Below are positions 1 through 7,408 of a stretch of DNA of 64,000 bases, piece by piece. The stretch comes from Georgenia muralis (lineage in GTDB: Bacteria; Actinomycetota; Actinomycetes; Actinomycetales; Actinomycetaceae). The stretch is from assembly GCF_003814705.1 (NCBI RefSeq), contig NZ_RKRA01000001.1:1736001-1800000 (forward strand), in the 5' to 3' direction. The position numbers were made by a program, and so were the translations under genes. Each line of letters begins with the position of its first letter. Within the stretch, counting starts at the first letter, position 1. The notes under the pieces are model-generated. The model made no database searches and was not told where the DNA came from. It saw only the letters and a list, made by a program, of their open reading frames with translations.

Positions 1-290
1 CTGAGGCACGCGGGGTTCTTCTTCTGCATCGCCGATCTGGAGGACGAGCTGACCCGCGGCCTCGGTGTCTCCGCCACGGAGGACGTGCTGGCGGCGAACG
101 GTGACCTCGAGCTGTTCCGCCGGTTCCAGCGCCAGCCGGCCCAGCGGGTCCGTCCGGTCGCGCACCAGCTGCACCGGTTTCTCGGCACCACCGCCGGGCG
201 CAAGGCCCTGCCGGGCTGTTCGTCGAGCACCTCGACCTGGACCGTGTGCCCGAGCCGCTCGACGCCCTGCTCCGGCACGTGACCGCGTAG
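1..290 (+). pseudogene. C-terminal fragment of a Toprim/OLD-like nuclease, frameshifted
   Basis: The reading frame is open from base 1, so the 5' part lies outside the window. The visible protein resembles the C-terminal Toprim half of actinobacterial ATP-dependent (OLD-like) endonucleases: an acidic DLEDEL motif, then LFRRFQRQPAQR and a RFLGTTAGRK stretch, all recognisable from that family. After GRKAL, near base 207-213, the conserved end (GLFVEHLDLDRVPEPLDALL) continues in another frame and stops with TAG at 288-290. One missing base explains the shift. The unshifted frame stops earlier, at 280-282. Either the gene is broken near its end or there is a sequencing error. The family call rests on remembered similarity. 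Confidence 0.5.
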
Positions 291-318
291 GACGCGTGGA
301 CGCCTACCCGGTCGCTCC

Positions 319-920
319 TCAGGGACGTGGATCCGAGGCGCCGACCGACGCCGAGCGGCCGTGGCGCAGGCCGGTCGGGACGCTGATGACCGCCCGGCTC
401 GTCGAGCACACGCCCGTCTCGGGCAGCTCGAGCTCGAGCCGACCGGCCGCCTCGACGTCCCCGGCCAGGTGCGCAGCGACCGAGCGGACCTGCTCGTACC
501 CGGTCGCGAGCAGGAAGGTCGGGGCCCGTCCGTAGGACTTCATCCCTACGACGAAGAAGCCCGGCTCGGGGTGGGCGAGCGTGGTCGCGCCGTGGGCCGG
601 GACGGTGCCGCACGAGTGGTGCTCCGGGTCGATCAGCGGGCGCCAGGGCGCTGGGCGCCTCCAGCCCGGGGTCGAGGTCGAGCCGCAGCTCGCGCAGCAT
701 GTCCAGGTCCGGTCGGAAGCCCGTCGCGCCCGCCACCGCGTCCACCCGCAGGCGCGTCGGTCACCGACGGCGCGGGTGAGCGTGACGTCGACCTGACAGC
801 CCCCCGGCGCCACGTCGAGCGCGGCGACGCTCGCCGAGGTGAGGAGCTCGACCCGGCCGTCCACGGAGGTGCGCACGAGGAAGGGCCGGTCCGCCCGCCC
901 GACGGCGGATGAGCCACGGG
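319..920 (-). pseudogene. Broken FAD/NAD(P)-dependent oxidoreductase, C-terminal part
   Basis: Minus-strand remains of a flavoprotein of the type often found in actinobacterial arsenic-resistance clusters. Recognisable pieces, in order, are a ATGFRPDLDMLRELRLDLDP stretch, LIDPEHHSCGTVPAHG, FFVVGMKSYGRAPTFLLATG and the end LELPETGVCS. They lie in two frames: the middle piece (about 640-750) is shifted against both flanks, so at least two compensating indels are needed. The N-terminal GxGxxG nucleotide-binding part is missing; above base 920 nothing flavoprotein-like is visible. No arsR, arsC or arsenite pump is nearby. I read it as a truncated, decaying gene; the arsenic link is family knowledge only. 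Confidence 0.6.
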
Positions 921-1029
921 GAGCTCGCCGGGCGGTGGCGGGACACGGTGCTCCTCGAGCGGCGCAGCGCGGTGGTCGGGCGCTGACGCCGGTCCCCGGG
1001 CGACGGTCGCGCCGGGTTACGCTCAGCCG

Positions 1030-1398
1030 GTGACCGGGCCGGACGGCGTTGCAGTGACGGAGTCGATCGCTGCTGCCGCCGGCAACGCCGGGCTGGCGCT
1101 CATCCTGGCGGCCCTCGTGGTGCGCGGGCTGTACGTCCGGTGGCGCCGGACGGAGGCGGTCCACGTCGTCCTGGAGGACGGGTCCCACCGCCTGCGCTGG
1201 CACAGCCGGACGCGCCTGCACGAGGCCGAGCCTCCGCGCCCGGTCCCGGCCAAGGGTGAGGTCGTGTCTCTCTGGTATCACTCGGGCGACCCGCAACGGT
1301 GGTCGCTCACGGCGCCCTACCGCGGCGCCCGGGCACTGGCCGCGGCAGGCGCCGTCCTGGTCGCGGCCGGCCTGCTGCTCGGGTTCGTCCTGCCCTGA
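1030..1398 (+). CDS. Small two-helix membrane protein, DUF3592-like
   Basis: A 122-residue protein from GTG. A hydrophobic segment spans residues 15-33 and a second one residues 102-121. The loop between them is hydrophilic and holds a VxLWYHSGDPQRWSL stretch, reminiscent of the conserved VxYDPxNP-type loop of DUF3592 proteins. The expected topology is two membrane spans with a small soluble domain. Function is unknown. It stands alone between flavoprotein debris and the convergent OsmC gene. The start could lie slightly further in. That it is a real gene is supported by coherent hydropathy and codon bias; the family assignment is tentative. Confidence 0.6.
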   Translation: MTGPDGVAVTESIAAAAGNAGLALILAALVVRGLYVRWRRTEAVHVVLEDGSHRLRWHSRTRLHEAEPPRPVPAKGEVVSLWYHSGDPQRWSLTAPYRGARALAAAGAVLVAAGLLLGFVLP

Positions 1399-1471
1399 CC
1401 ACGGCGCCCCCTGCCGCACGAAGGGCCGGGCGGGGTGCGCACCCGCCCGGCCCCTCCTCGCTGTCCGCCGG

Positions 1472-1990
1472 TCAGGGGCGGCGGACCACCCACACCTCAC
1501 GCAGGTCGACGCCGGCGTCGGTGAGGAGGTTCAGCAGGGGGCAGCGGCGCCGCACCTGGTCCTTGAGCTCGGCCAGCTCGGCCTCCGGCACCGAGGTGGT
1601 GAGCGTGAGCGTCAGGGTGAGCTGCTGGAAGTGCGGCGAGACGTCGGCGGTGCCGAGGAACCCGCGGATGTCGAGGGTTCCGGTCGCATGGCTCTCGAAC
1701 GCCGCCACGGGGACGTCGAGCTCACCGGCGACGGTCTCGACGACGACGGAGACGCACCCGGCGAGCGAGCCCAGCAGGTACTCGATGGGGTTGGCGGCCT
1801 CGTCGGTGCCGCCGAGCGAGGTCGGCTCGGCGACGGTGAAGCCGAAGCGGCGGGCCTCGACGGTGGTGGAGAGCCGGCCCTTCCAGCGCCCGGCGGCGCT
1901 GAAGTCGGCGAGCCGCGGCGTGGGGTCGTAGGCGCGGACGGGGCTGACGGCGGTGGGGCTCTCGCTGGCGGTGCTGACGGTGGTGGTCAT
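1472..1990 (-). CDS. OsmC family peroxiredoxin
   Basis: A 172-residue OsmC/Ohr-fold protein. Members reduce organic hydroperoxides with two redox cysteines; both are present, one in the central SLAGCV helix and one in RRRCPLLNLL. The ANPIEYLLGSLAGC block is the family signature. An N-terminal tail of about 25 residues precedes the fold. The start is firm: ATG at 1990, with AGGAG 6 bases upstream on the minus strand. Directly upstream of that ribosome site, in mRNA sense, lies a run of 29 cytosines (2007-2035), which could affect promoter spacing or leader structure. The gene stands alone, convergent with the small membrane gene and divergent from DUF1059. The physiological substrate cannot be read from the sequence. 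Confidence 0.88.
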   Translation of the reverse strand: MTTTVSTASESPTAVSPVRAYDPTPRLADFSAAGRWKGRLSTTVEARRFGFTVAEPTSLGGTDEAANPIEYLLGSLAGCVSVVVETVAGELDVPVAAFESHATGTLDIRGFLGTADVSPHFQQLTLTLTLTTSVPEAELAELKDQVRRRCPLLNLLTDAGVDLREVWVVRRP

Positions 1991-2006
1991 GGTCTTCTCC
2001 TGTGGC

Positions 2007-2035
2007 GGGGGGGGGGGGGGGGGGGGGGGGGGGGG
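2007..2035. repeat. 29-bp G homopolymer
   Basis: Twenty-nine consecutive G on the plus strand (C29 in osmC mRNA sense), ending 17 bases upstream of the osmC start codon and next to its AGGAG ribosome site. Runs of this length are unstable by slipped-strand mispairing and also prone to sequencing and assembly errors. Confidence 0.9.
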
Positions 2036-2062
2036 ATGCGTCGTCGCCGCGCGCCCGGCCTG

Positions 2063-2082
2063 GGACCGCCCCGGGGCGGTCC
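2063..2082. promoter_or_regulatory. Perfect 20-bp palindrome, possible operator
   Basis: Sequence GGACCGCCCC/GGGGCGGTCC, a perfect 10+10 palindrome 73 bp upstream of the osmC start and 340 bp upstream of the DUF1059 start. Its position beyond the poly-G run fits a dimeric regulator site. There is no T-run, so a terminator is less likely. The role is inferred from position only. Confidence 0.35.
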
Positions 2083-2422
2083 GACGCGGGAGGGGTCACC
2101 GGATGACCCGTCCCCCGGACGCGCGGCCGTGCATTCGGGTCCCGGCCGGCGGCGGCGTCGTCGGGAGGGGCGGGCGGACGGTCGTCCCGGTCATCGCAGT
2201 GCTCCTTCCCGTCGGGTCCGGCACCGGCCCTGCCGGCCGGTGGATGGGCGTGACCGTAGCGGGCGGGCGCCCGGTCCGGTCCAGCGCCGACCGCCGGTCG
2301 GGACGCCCGGCGTGATCCGTCCCGGATGGTGGGAAATCACCGTTGACCGGTGGACGAAGGGGGTGGACCATCGACGGTAGCGGGCGGCCGGGCGACGTTC
2401 CGGCCCCGCGGAGGAGGCCGAC

Positions 2423-2605
2423 ATGGTCAGGAAGGTCGCCGACTGCCGGGACACCCCGAGCGTCATGGGGTGCACCCTCACCATCTCGGGTGAGGAGGAG
2501 GAGGTGGTGCGGGCCGCCGTCGAGCACGCCATCTCCGTCCACGGGCACGAGGACAGCCCGGAGCTGTGGGACGAGACGCGCCGCACCCTCAAGGACGAGG
2601 TCTAG
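2423..2605 (+). CDS. DUF1059 domain-containing small protein
   Basis: A 60-residue protein that matches DUF1059 over its whole length, with the CRDTPSVMGCTLTISGEEEE opening, two cysteines at fixed positions and a central HAISVHGHED segment. The family is made of small stand-alone proteins in actinobacteria and archaea with no established biochemical role. The ATG is preceded by a strong GGAGGAGG ribosome site. The gene ends 6 bp before the convergent modC stop codon. Its place opposite osmC might hint at a stress role, but that is only proximity. Confidence 0.85.
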   Translation: MVRKVADCRDTPSVMGCTLTISGEEEEVVRAAVEHAISVHGHEDSPELWDETRRTLKDEV

Positions 2606-2611
2606 GGCCGC

Positions 2612-3778
2612 TCACGCCTGGAAGATGGTCACCTCGGCCGTCTTGACGCTGAAGAGGACCTCGGTGCCCGGGGCGAGGTCGAGCGCGGTCACGGAGGCGG
2701 GCGTGATGTCCGCCGCGAGGGCGTGCCCGGTGGCGGCGGTGCCCCGGACGCGGACGAGGTCGCCCTGGCGCTCGAGCGCGCCCACCCGCACGGGCACGGC
2801 GTTGCGCGGGCTGCCCCCGGGCGGCGTCCGGTGCACCGAGACGGCGCGCGGCCCGAACGTCGCGGCGACCGCCTCCCCCGGGACGCACCCGGCGTCGACG
2901 AGCCCGTGGACCACGAGCGGTGGCGGGCTCGTCTTGTCCGCCTCGGCACCGCGGTTCACGGCCGGGGCGATGACGGCGTCCTCGTCGGCGGCGAGGTGAC
3001 CCAGGACGAGGTTGACGCCGGCGAGCTCGGCGGCGAAGCGGGACCGCGGACGGGTGAGGACCTCCCCGACCGGCCCGGCCTCCACGACCGTCCCGCCGTC
3101 GAGCACGACGACGTCGTCGGCGACCGCGAGGACGTCGAGCAGGTCGTGGGTGACCAGGACCGCCGTCCGGCCGGAGCCACGCAGCACGCCGCGCAGCAGG
3201 TGGCGCATCTCGGCTGCGGAGCCGACGTCGAGCGCGGAGAGCGGCTCGTCCAGGAGAACCACCTCGGGGTCGGGTGCCAGTGCCCGCGCCAGGGCCACCC
3301 GCTGCGACTGGCCGCCGGACAGGGCCGCCGGTCGCCGCTCGGCCAGGTCCGCGCACCCCACCTGGCCGAGCAGCTCGAGGGCCAGGCGGTCGGCGTCCCG
3401 GCGCCCGGTGCCCGCCGCGCGGGGACCGAAGGCGACGTTGTCCAGAGCCGTGAGGTGGGGGAAGAGCAGGGGGTCCTGGGCGAGCAGAGTGACGCGGCGG
3501 TCGTGGGGCGGGACCCAGGTGCGCGGGCCCGCGACGAGGCGTCCCGCGACGTGGACGGTGCCGGAGGACGGCGCCGCCAGCCCGGCGACGAGCGCCAGGA
3601 GGGTGGACTTGCCCGCGCCGTTCGGGCCGAGCACACCGAGCACGCGGCCCGGCCGGGCCTCGACGTCGAGCCGCAAACCCCGGGCGGCCACCTCCGCGTG
3701 CACCGCCACGGCCGCGGGTTCGCCCCCGGCCGCCGTGCGGACGTCCCCCGCGGACGCGCCGGCCCGTGCGCCGTTCAC
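2612..3778 (-). CDS. modC: Molybdate ABC transporter ATP-binding protein ModC
   Basis: The ATPase of the molybdate importer, 388 residues from GTG. Walker A is GPNGAGKST, the Q-loop lies in [12 protein letters not shown], the signature is [15 protein letters not shown], Walker B is [12 protein letters not shown] and the switch His is in VLVTHDLLD. After the nucleotide-binding domain, a TOBE/molybdopterin-binding-like region fills about the last 110 residues, as in ModC/CysA-type ATPases. The GTG start overlaps the modB stop as GTGA, implying translational coupling. Substrate assignment rests on the modA-modB neighbours, the TOBE regulator and the nitrate reductase genes. The longer open frame upstream is antisense-phase noise over modB and was not used. 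Confidence 0.93.
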   Translation of the reverse strand: MNGARAGASAGDVRTAAGGEPAAVAVHAEVAARGLRLDVEARPGRVLGVLGPNGAGKSTLLALVAGLAAPSSGTVHVAGRLVAGPRTWVPPHDRRVTLLAQDPLLFPHLTALDNVAFGPRAAGTGRRDADRLALELLGQVGCADLAERRPAALSGGQSQRVALARALAPDPEVVLLDEPLSALDVGSAAEMRHLLRGVLRGSGRTAVLVTHDLLDVLAVADDVVVLDGGTVVEAGPVGEVLTRPRSRFAAELAGVNLVLGHLAADEDAVIAPAVNRGAEADKTSPPPLVVHGLVDAGCVPGEAVAATFGPRAVSVHRTPPGGSPRNAVPVRVGALERQGDLVRVRGTAATGHALAADITPASVTALDLAPGTEVLFSVKTAEVTIFQA

Positions 3779-4593
3779 CGCCGCGTCCGGTGGGTCGCCA
3801 GGACGACCACGACGGCGACCGCGACGAGCAGGACCGACAGCGCCAGGGCCGCCTCGGGGTCGGTCTCGCGCTGGAGGTAGATCTCCAGCGGCAGGGTCCG
3901 GGTGACGCCCTCGAGGGAGCCGGCGAACGTGAGGGTCGCGCCGAACTCGCCGAGGGAGCGGGCGAACGCCAGTGCCGTGCCCGAGCCGAGGGCGGGCAGC
4001 AGCAGCGGCAGGCTCACCCGCCGCAGGACGGTGGTCGGCCGGGCGCCCAAGGTGGCCGCCACCTGCTCGTATCGCCCGCCGGCGGTGCGCACGGCCCCCT
4101 CGAGGGACAGGACGAGGAAGGGCAGCGAGACGAACGCCTGGGCGAGGACGACGGCGGCGGTCGAGAAGGCGATGTCGACGCCGAGCGCCTCGAGCCGGGC
4201 GCCGAGCAGTCCCCGCCGGCCCAGGGTCGCCAGGAGGGCGAGGCCCGAGACGACCGGCGGCAGGACGAGGGGGAGAAGGACCAGGGTGCGCACCACCCGC
4301 AGGCCCGGCAGCCGGGTGCGGGCCAGGACGAGCGCGAGCGGGGCGCCCAGGACGACCACGATCGCGGTGGCGGCCACGGAGGTGCGCAGGCTGAGGCCGA
4401 GGGCGGCCAGCGCGGAGTCGGTGGTCAGCAGCCCGGGCAGACGGTCCCACGGCACCCGGGCGAGCATGCCGAGGACCGGCAGGGCGACGAGCGTCGCAGC
4501 GACCGCGGCGGGCACGAACACCCACGGTGGCAGCCCGGCGGTCCGTGCGCCGGGCCGCCGGCCGCCGGCGCCGCGAGGGACGGAGCCTCTCAC
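3775..4593 (-). CDS. modB: Molybdate ABC transporter permease ModB
   Basis: A 272-residue membrane permease with about six transmembrane segments. The EAA-type loop that docks the ATPase is visible in the [20 protein letters not shown] stretch, followed by [24 protein letters not shown]-type sequence typical of molybdate/sulfate permeases. I place the start at the GTG whose bases overlap the modA stop (CCGTGA), giving a short Arg/Gly-rich cytoplasmic tail before the first helix at [10 protein letters not shown]. It overlaps modA by 4 bp and modC by 4 bp, so the three genes form a tight operon. It moves molybdate delivered by ModA across the membrane. Confidence 0.93.
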   Translation of the reverse strand: MRGSVPRGAGGRRPGARTAGLPPWVFVPAAVAATLVALPVLGMLARVPWDRLPGLLTTDSALAALGLSLRTSVAATAIVVVLGAPLALVLARTRLPGLRVVRTLVLLPLVLPPVVSGLALLATLGRRGLLGARLEALGVDIAFSTAAVVLAQAFVSLPFLVLSLEGAVRTAGGRYEQVAATLGARPTTVLRRVSLPLLLPALGSGTALAFARSLGEFGATLTFAGSLEGVTRTLPLEIYLQRETDPEAALALSVLLVAVAVVVVLATHRTRR

Positions 4594-5414
4594 GGCAGCG
4601 TGAAGCCGGCGTCGGCCAGGACGGTCCGGCCGGGCTCCCCGGTGACGGCGTCGAGCCACAGCGCGGCGAGCTCGGCGTCGCCGCCGATCACCGCCGCGGC
4701 CGGGTAGCGGTTGAGCACGTCCGTCGAGCCGGGGACGTCGACCACGTCGACGGCCCCGCCGGCCCGGCGGGCGTCCGTGGCGTAGACGACCCCGGCATCC
4801 GCCTGCCCGGAGGTGACCTTGCCGAGGACGTCGGTGACGGCGGACTCCTCGCTCACCGGAGCCAGGGTGACGCCGTTGCGCCGGGCCAGCTCGGCCGCGG
4901 CGGTCCCGCACGGCACCAGGGGTGCGCAGACGACGAGCGCGGCACCGTCGAGGTCGTCGAGGCCGGTGACCCCCGCCGGGTTGCCGGTCGGCACCACGAG
5001 CACGGGGGAGTTCTCGGCCACCACCACGGGGGCGGTGACGGCGCCGTCGTCCTCGGCCCGGGTCATCGTCGTCTCGTCGGCGGTCATGAGCACGTCGGCC
5101 GGGGCGCCGGCGAGAACCTGGGCCACGAGGTCGGCCGACCCGCCGAAGGAGAGCGTGACCTCGACCGACGGGTGGGCCGCCTCGACGGCCGCGGCCAGCT
5201 CCTCCACGACCTCGCTCAGTGAGGCGGCCGCGAGGACGACGAGCTCTCCGCCCGCCTCACCGCTGCTGCGCGCAGTGCCGGCGGATGGCCCGCCCGCGCC
5301 GGCGCCGTCGCTCCCGCCGCCCGTGCAGCCCGCCAGCGCGGCCAGCACCGCGACGAGCAGGGCACCGGCGCGGTGGTGCAGCCTCACGCGGGGCGCCCGG
5401 CGGTGCTTCCTCAC
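4590..5414 (-). CDS. modA: Molybdate-binding lipoprotein ModA
   Basis: The substrate-binding protein of the importer, 274 residues from the GTG that overlaps the upstream regulator's stop. A second GTG at 5387 would give 265 residues and a tidier signal peptide. Either way there is a hydrophobic leader ending in a lipobox LAGC, so it should be a lipid-anchored extracellular protein. The mature part starts with a Gly/Ser-rich linker, then [18 protein letters not shown], the usual start of the ModA fold, with [18 protein letters not shown] and [11 protein letters not shown] near the end. ModA binds molybdate or tungstate by hydrogen bonds from serines and backbone. The operon order modA-modB-modC is canonical. 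Confidence 0.93.
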   Translation of the reverse strand: MRKHRRAPRVRLHHRAGALLVAVLAALAGCTGGGSDGAGAGGPSAGTARSSGEAGGELVVLAAASLSEVVEELAAAVEAAHPSVEVTLSFGGSADLVAQVLAGAPADVLMTADETTMTRAEDDGAVTAPVVVAENSPVLVVPTGNPAGVTGLDDLDGAALVVCAPLVPCGTAAAELARRNGVTLAPVSEESAVTDVLGKVTSGQADAGVVYATDARRAGGAVDVVDVPGSTDVLNRYPAAAVIGGDAELAALWLDAVTGEPGRTVLADAGFTLP

Positions 5415-5815
5415 GCGTGCCCCGGCACGGTCTCGACGATGACGTTGGTGGCCTTGACCACGGCCGTCGCGGTGGAGCCGGGCTCGAGGCCGAGCTCGGC
5501 GGCGGCCTCCGCGCTCATGAGCGAGACCACCCGGAACGGCCCGCACTGCAACTCCACCTGGGCCATCACCGTGTCGGCGACGACGCGCGTGACGAGGCCG
5601 GTGAAGCTGTTGCGCGCCGAGCGGCTCACCCCCGCGTCCCCGGCGGGCTGGGCGGCCAGCTGCTGGGCATGCCGCGCGAGCTCGGCACCGTCGACGGTCT
5701 TCCGGCCCGCGGTGTCCGCACGCGCCGTCAGCCGACCGTCGTCGACCCAGCGGCGGACGGTGTCGTCGCTGACCCCGAGCAGCCGGGCAGCGTCAGAGAT
5801 CCGGTAGTGCGGCAC
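5411..5815 (-). CDS. ModE-like HTH-TOBE molybdate-responsive regulator
   Basis: A 134-residue protein with two parts. Residues about 3-50 form an excisionase/MerR-like helix-turn-helix (YRISDAARLLGVSDDTVRRW). Residues about 68-134 form a single TOBE (Mop) domain (NSFTGLVTRVVADTVMAQVE), which in known proteins binds molybdate. This small actinobacterial architecture differs from the classic ModE, which has a LysR-like winged helix and two TOBE domains. The gene overlaps modA by 4 bp, so it is probably co-transcribed and senses molybdate for this operon. The start is set at GTG 5815, because the HTH begins at once and no good ribosome site is visible; it may be leaderless. Repression of mod genes is inference. 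Confidence 0.82.
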   Translation of the reverse strand: MPHYRISDAARLLGVSDDTVRRWVDDGRLTARADTAGRKTVDGAELARHAQQLAAQPAGDAGVSRSARNSFTGLVTRVVADTVMAQVELQCGPFRVVSLMSAEAAAELGLEPGSTATAVVKATNVIVETVPGHA

Positions 5816-5939
5816 AAAGAGGAGAGTACTGCCGCAGATGCGGTACCACTGGCGGTTCCTTGCCGCCGGCGCGGAGGTGTGCGCGGGTGCTGGTGCGGGG
5901 GTGTGCGGACTCGGCTCCGCGCCGGCGGGGGTGTGGGCG

Positions 5940-6713
5940 CTAGTTCCGCGTGCTCGTCGGGCGGTTCCGGCCGCCGGGACGGGTCGAGGGCTCCCAGCCA
6001 CGGCGCGGGTCCCGGGTGGTGTTCCCGGCCTCGCGGGAGCGGTAGACGATGTACGGCCGCGTCGAGTACTGCACCGGCGCCGAGAAGGCATGCACCAGCC
6101 GGGTGAACGGCCACACGAGGAACAGCAGGAACGCGGCCGTGATGTGCATCTTGAACGGCAGCGGCACGTCCGCCATGAGCTCGGGCTGCGGCTGGAAGTA
6201 CAGCAGCGAGCGCAGCCAGGGGGAGATGGTCTCCCGGTAGTCGTAGCCGTACCCGTCGCCGAGGAGCTGCAGCTGCACGGTCGCCCAGGTGCCGAGAAGG
6301 ATCGGCAGGGCCAGGAGGACGTACATGGTCTTGTCCACCCGCGTCGTCGCGAGGAACACCGGGCCGGTGCGGCGGCGGCGGTAGATGAGGATCGCCAGTC
6401 CGACGATGGTCATCACCGCGGCCACGGACCCCATGTAGGTGGCGATCCAGTGGTACCACGTCTCGTTGAAGCCGACGGCCTCGGTGACGTCCTTGGGGAT
6501 GAGGAGGCCCATGAAGTGCCCGAGCCCGACGAAGATGATCCCGAAGTGGAACAGCGGTGAGCCCAGCCGCAGGATCGTGTGCTCGTAGAGCTCGGAGGAG
6601 CGCGTGGTCCAGCCGTACTTGTCGTAGCGGTACCGCCAGATCATGCCCACGACGAAGACCGCCATGGAGACGTACGGGAAGACCACCCACAGGAGGATCT
6701 CGGTGGCACTCAT
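5940..6713 (-). CDS. narI: Respiratory nitrate reductase gamma subunit NarI
   Basis: The membrane cytochrome b subunit, 257 residues, that takes electrons from menaquinol and passes them to NarH. Five hydrophobic helices are visible. Histidines suited to the two b hemes lie in the second helix (LFHFGIIFVGLGHFMG) and the last one (PFKMHITAAF with the later RLVHAF). The C-terminal tail is short, Arg-rich and cytoplasmic. The ATG overlaps the narJ stop by 4 bases (ATGA). A 124-bp gap without clear features separates it from the downstream HTH-TOBE gene, so narKGHJI and mod may be one long unit or two. Confidence 0.95.
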   Translation of the reverse strand: MSATEILLWVVFPYVSMAVFVVGMIWRYRYDKYGWTTRSSELYEHTILRLGSPLFHFGIIFVGLGHFMGLLIPKDVTEAVGFNETWYHWIATYMGSVAAVMTIVGLAILIYRRRRTGPVFLATTRVDKTMYVLLALPILLGTWATVQLQLLGDGYGYDYRETISPWLRSLLYFQPQPELMADVPLPFKMHITAAFLLFLVWPFTRLVHAFSAPVQYSTRPYIVYRSREAGNTTRDPRRGWEPSTRPGGRNRPTSTRN

Positions 6714-7408
6714 GCCCTCACCCCTTCGTGACTCGCCCCGCCCGGGGCGAACGGCTCCAACGGTCCGAGCGCGCTGAGCCCGACCATCTCGGTCGGCGGC
6801 CCGGCGGTGATGAGCTGGAGGAAGCGGTCCTCCACGTCGGGCGTCGGCCGGGGCAGCACCATGCACACCGCCTCGACGGCGGCGGCGTACGGGCTCGCCA
6901 GCGACGTCAGGGCCGAGCGCAGCACCTCCAGCCCCTCGCGGTGCGCGGCGAGCAGCGACGTGCCGATCTCGGCGTCGCCCACGGCGGCGAACTCCAGCGT
7001 GATCGGGAGGAAGTCGGGCAGCTCGTCGCGGTCGACCTCCCAGCCGCCGGCCCGGTAGGCCTCGACGAAGCGCACGAGCGCGCTGCCGCGGCGGCGGGTG
7101 TCGCCGGTGTGGAAGTAGGACAGGTACATCGAGCACTTCCGCCTGAGGTCGAACGTGGCCACGTAGTGCCGGGCCGCGGCGTCGCCCTCGCTGCCCAGGA
7201 GGTGCTCGGCGACGGTCAGGAGGCGCTCGCGCACCTGCGGCGGCAGGTCGGCGACGCCGTCGCGGACCGCCGCGACACGGCTCGGCTGGTCCGCGCCGGG
7301 ATAGTCCAGCAGGACCGACGCGGCCATGAACGTCACCGCCCGCTGCTCGGGACTGACCGCCACTGTCGGCAGCCGCGGGAGCGCCGGGACGCGCGCGGGG
7401 CCGCTCAT
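6710..7408 (-). CDS. narJ: Nitrate reductase chaperone NarJ
   Basis: A 232-residue TorD-type chaperone that holds apo-NarG while the molybdenum cofactor and iron-sulfur cluster are inserted, and is not part of the final enzyme. The family block RRKCSMYLSYFHTGDTRRRG is present near residue 95, followed by the acidic ELPDFLPITLEFAA stretch that defines NarJ. The protein is mostly alpha-helical with no membrane segment. The start ATG overlaps the narH stop (ATGA) and its stop overlaps narI in the same way, as expected for a stoichiometrically expressed operon. Confidence 0.94.
   Translation of the reverse strand: MSGPARVPALPRLPTVAVSPEQRAVTFMAASVLLDYPGADQPSRVAAVRDGVADLPPQVRERLLTVAEHLLGSEGDAAARHYVATFDLRRKCSMYLSYFHTGDTRRRGSALVRFVEAYRAGGWEVDRDELPDFLPITLEFAAVGDAEIGTSLLAAHREGLEVLRSALTSLASPYAAAVEAVCMVLPRPTPDVEDRFLQLITAGPPTEMVGLSALGPLEPFAPGGASHEGVRA

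Larger units (their letters stand above)
1991..2422. other. Divergent intergenic region with poly-G tract and palindromes
   Basis: A 432-bp region between osmC (left, minus) and the DUF1059 gene (right, plus). I see no coding gene. It holds a 29-G homopolymer (2007-2035), a perfect 20-bp palindrome at 2063-2082, and a shorter inverted repeat at 2287-2301 (arms CCGACC/GGTCGG around GCC). The two promoters should lie here, but no clear -35/-10 pair stands out. The DUF1059 ribosome site GGAGGAGG sits just before its ATG. Confidence 0.6.

Noticed and set aside
920-1029. Possible tail of another plus-strand gene (WRDTVLLERR-like)
   Set aside because: Too short and without a recognisable family; it may only be an antisense image of the flavoprotein debris.
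1953-2315. Glycine-rich protein frame across the poly-G tract
   Set aside because: The frame is created by the homopolymer itself, has no ribosome site, and overlaps the osmC promoter region.
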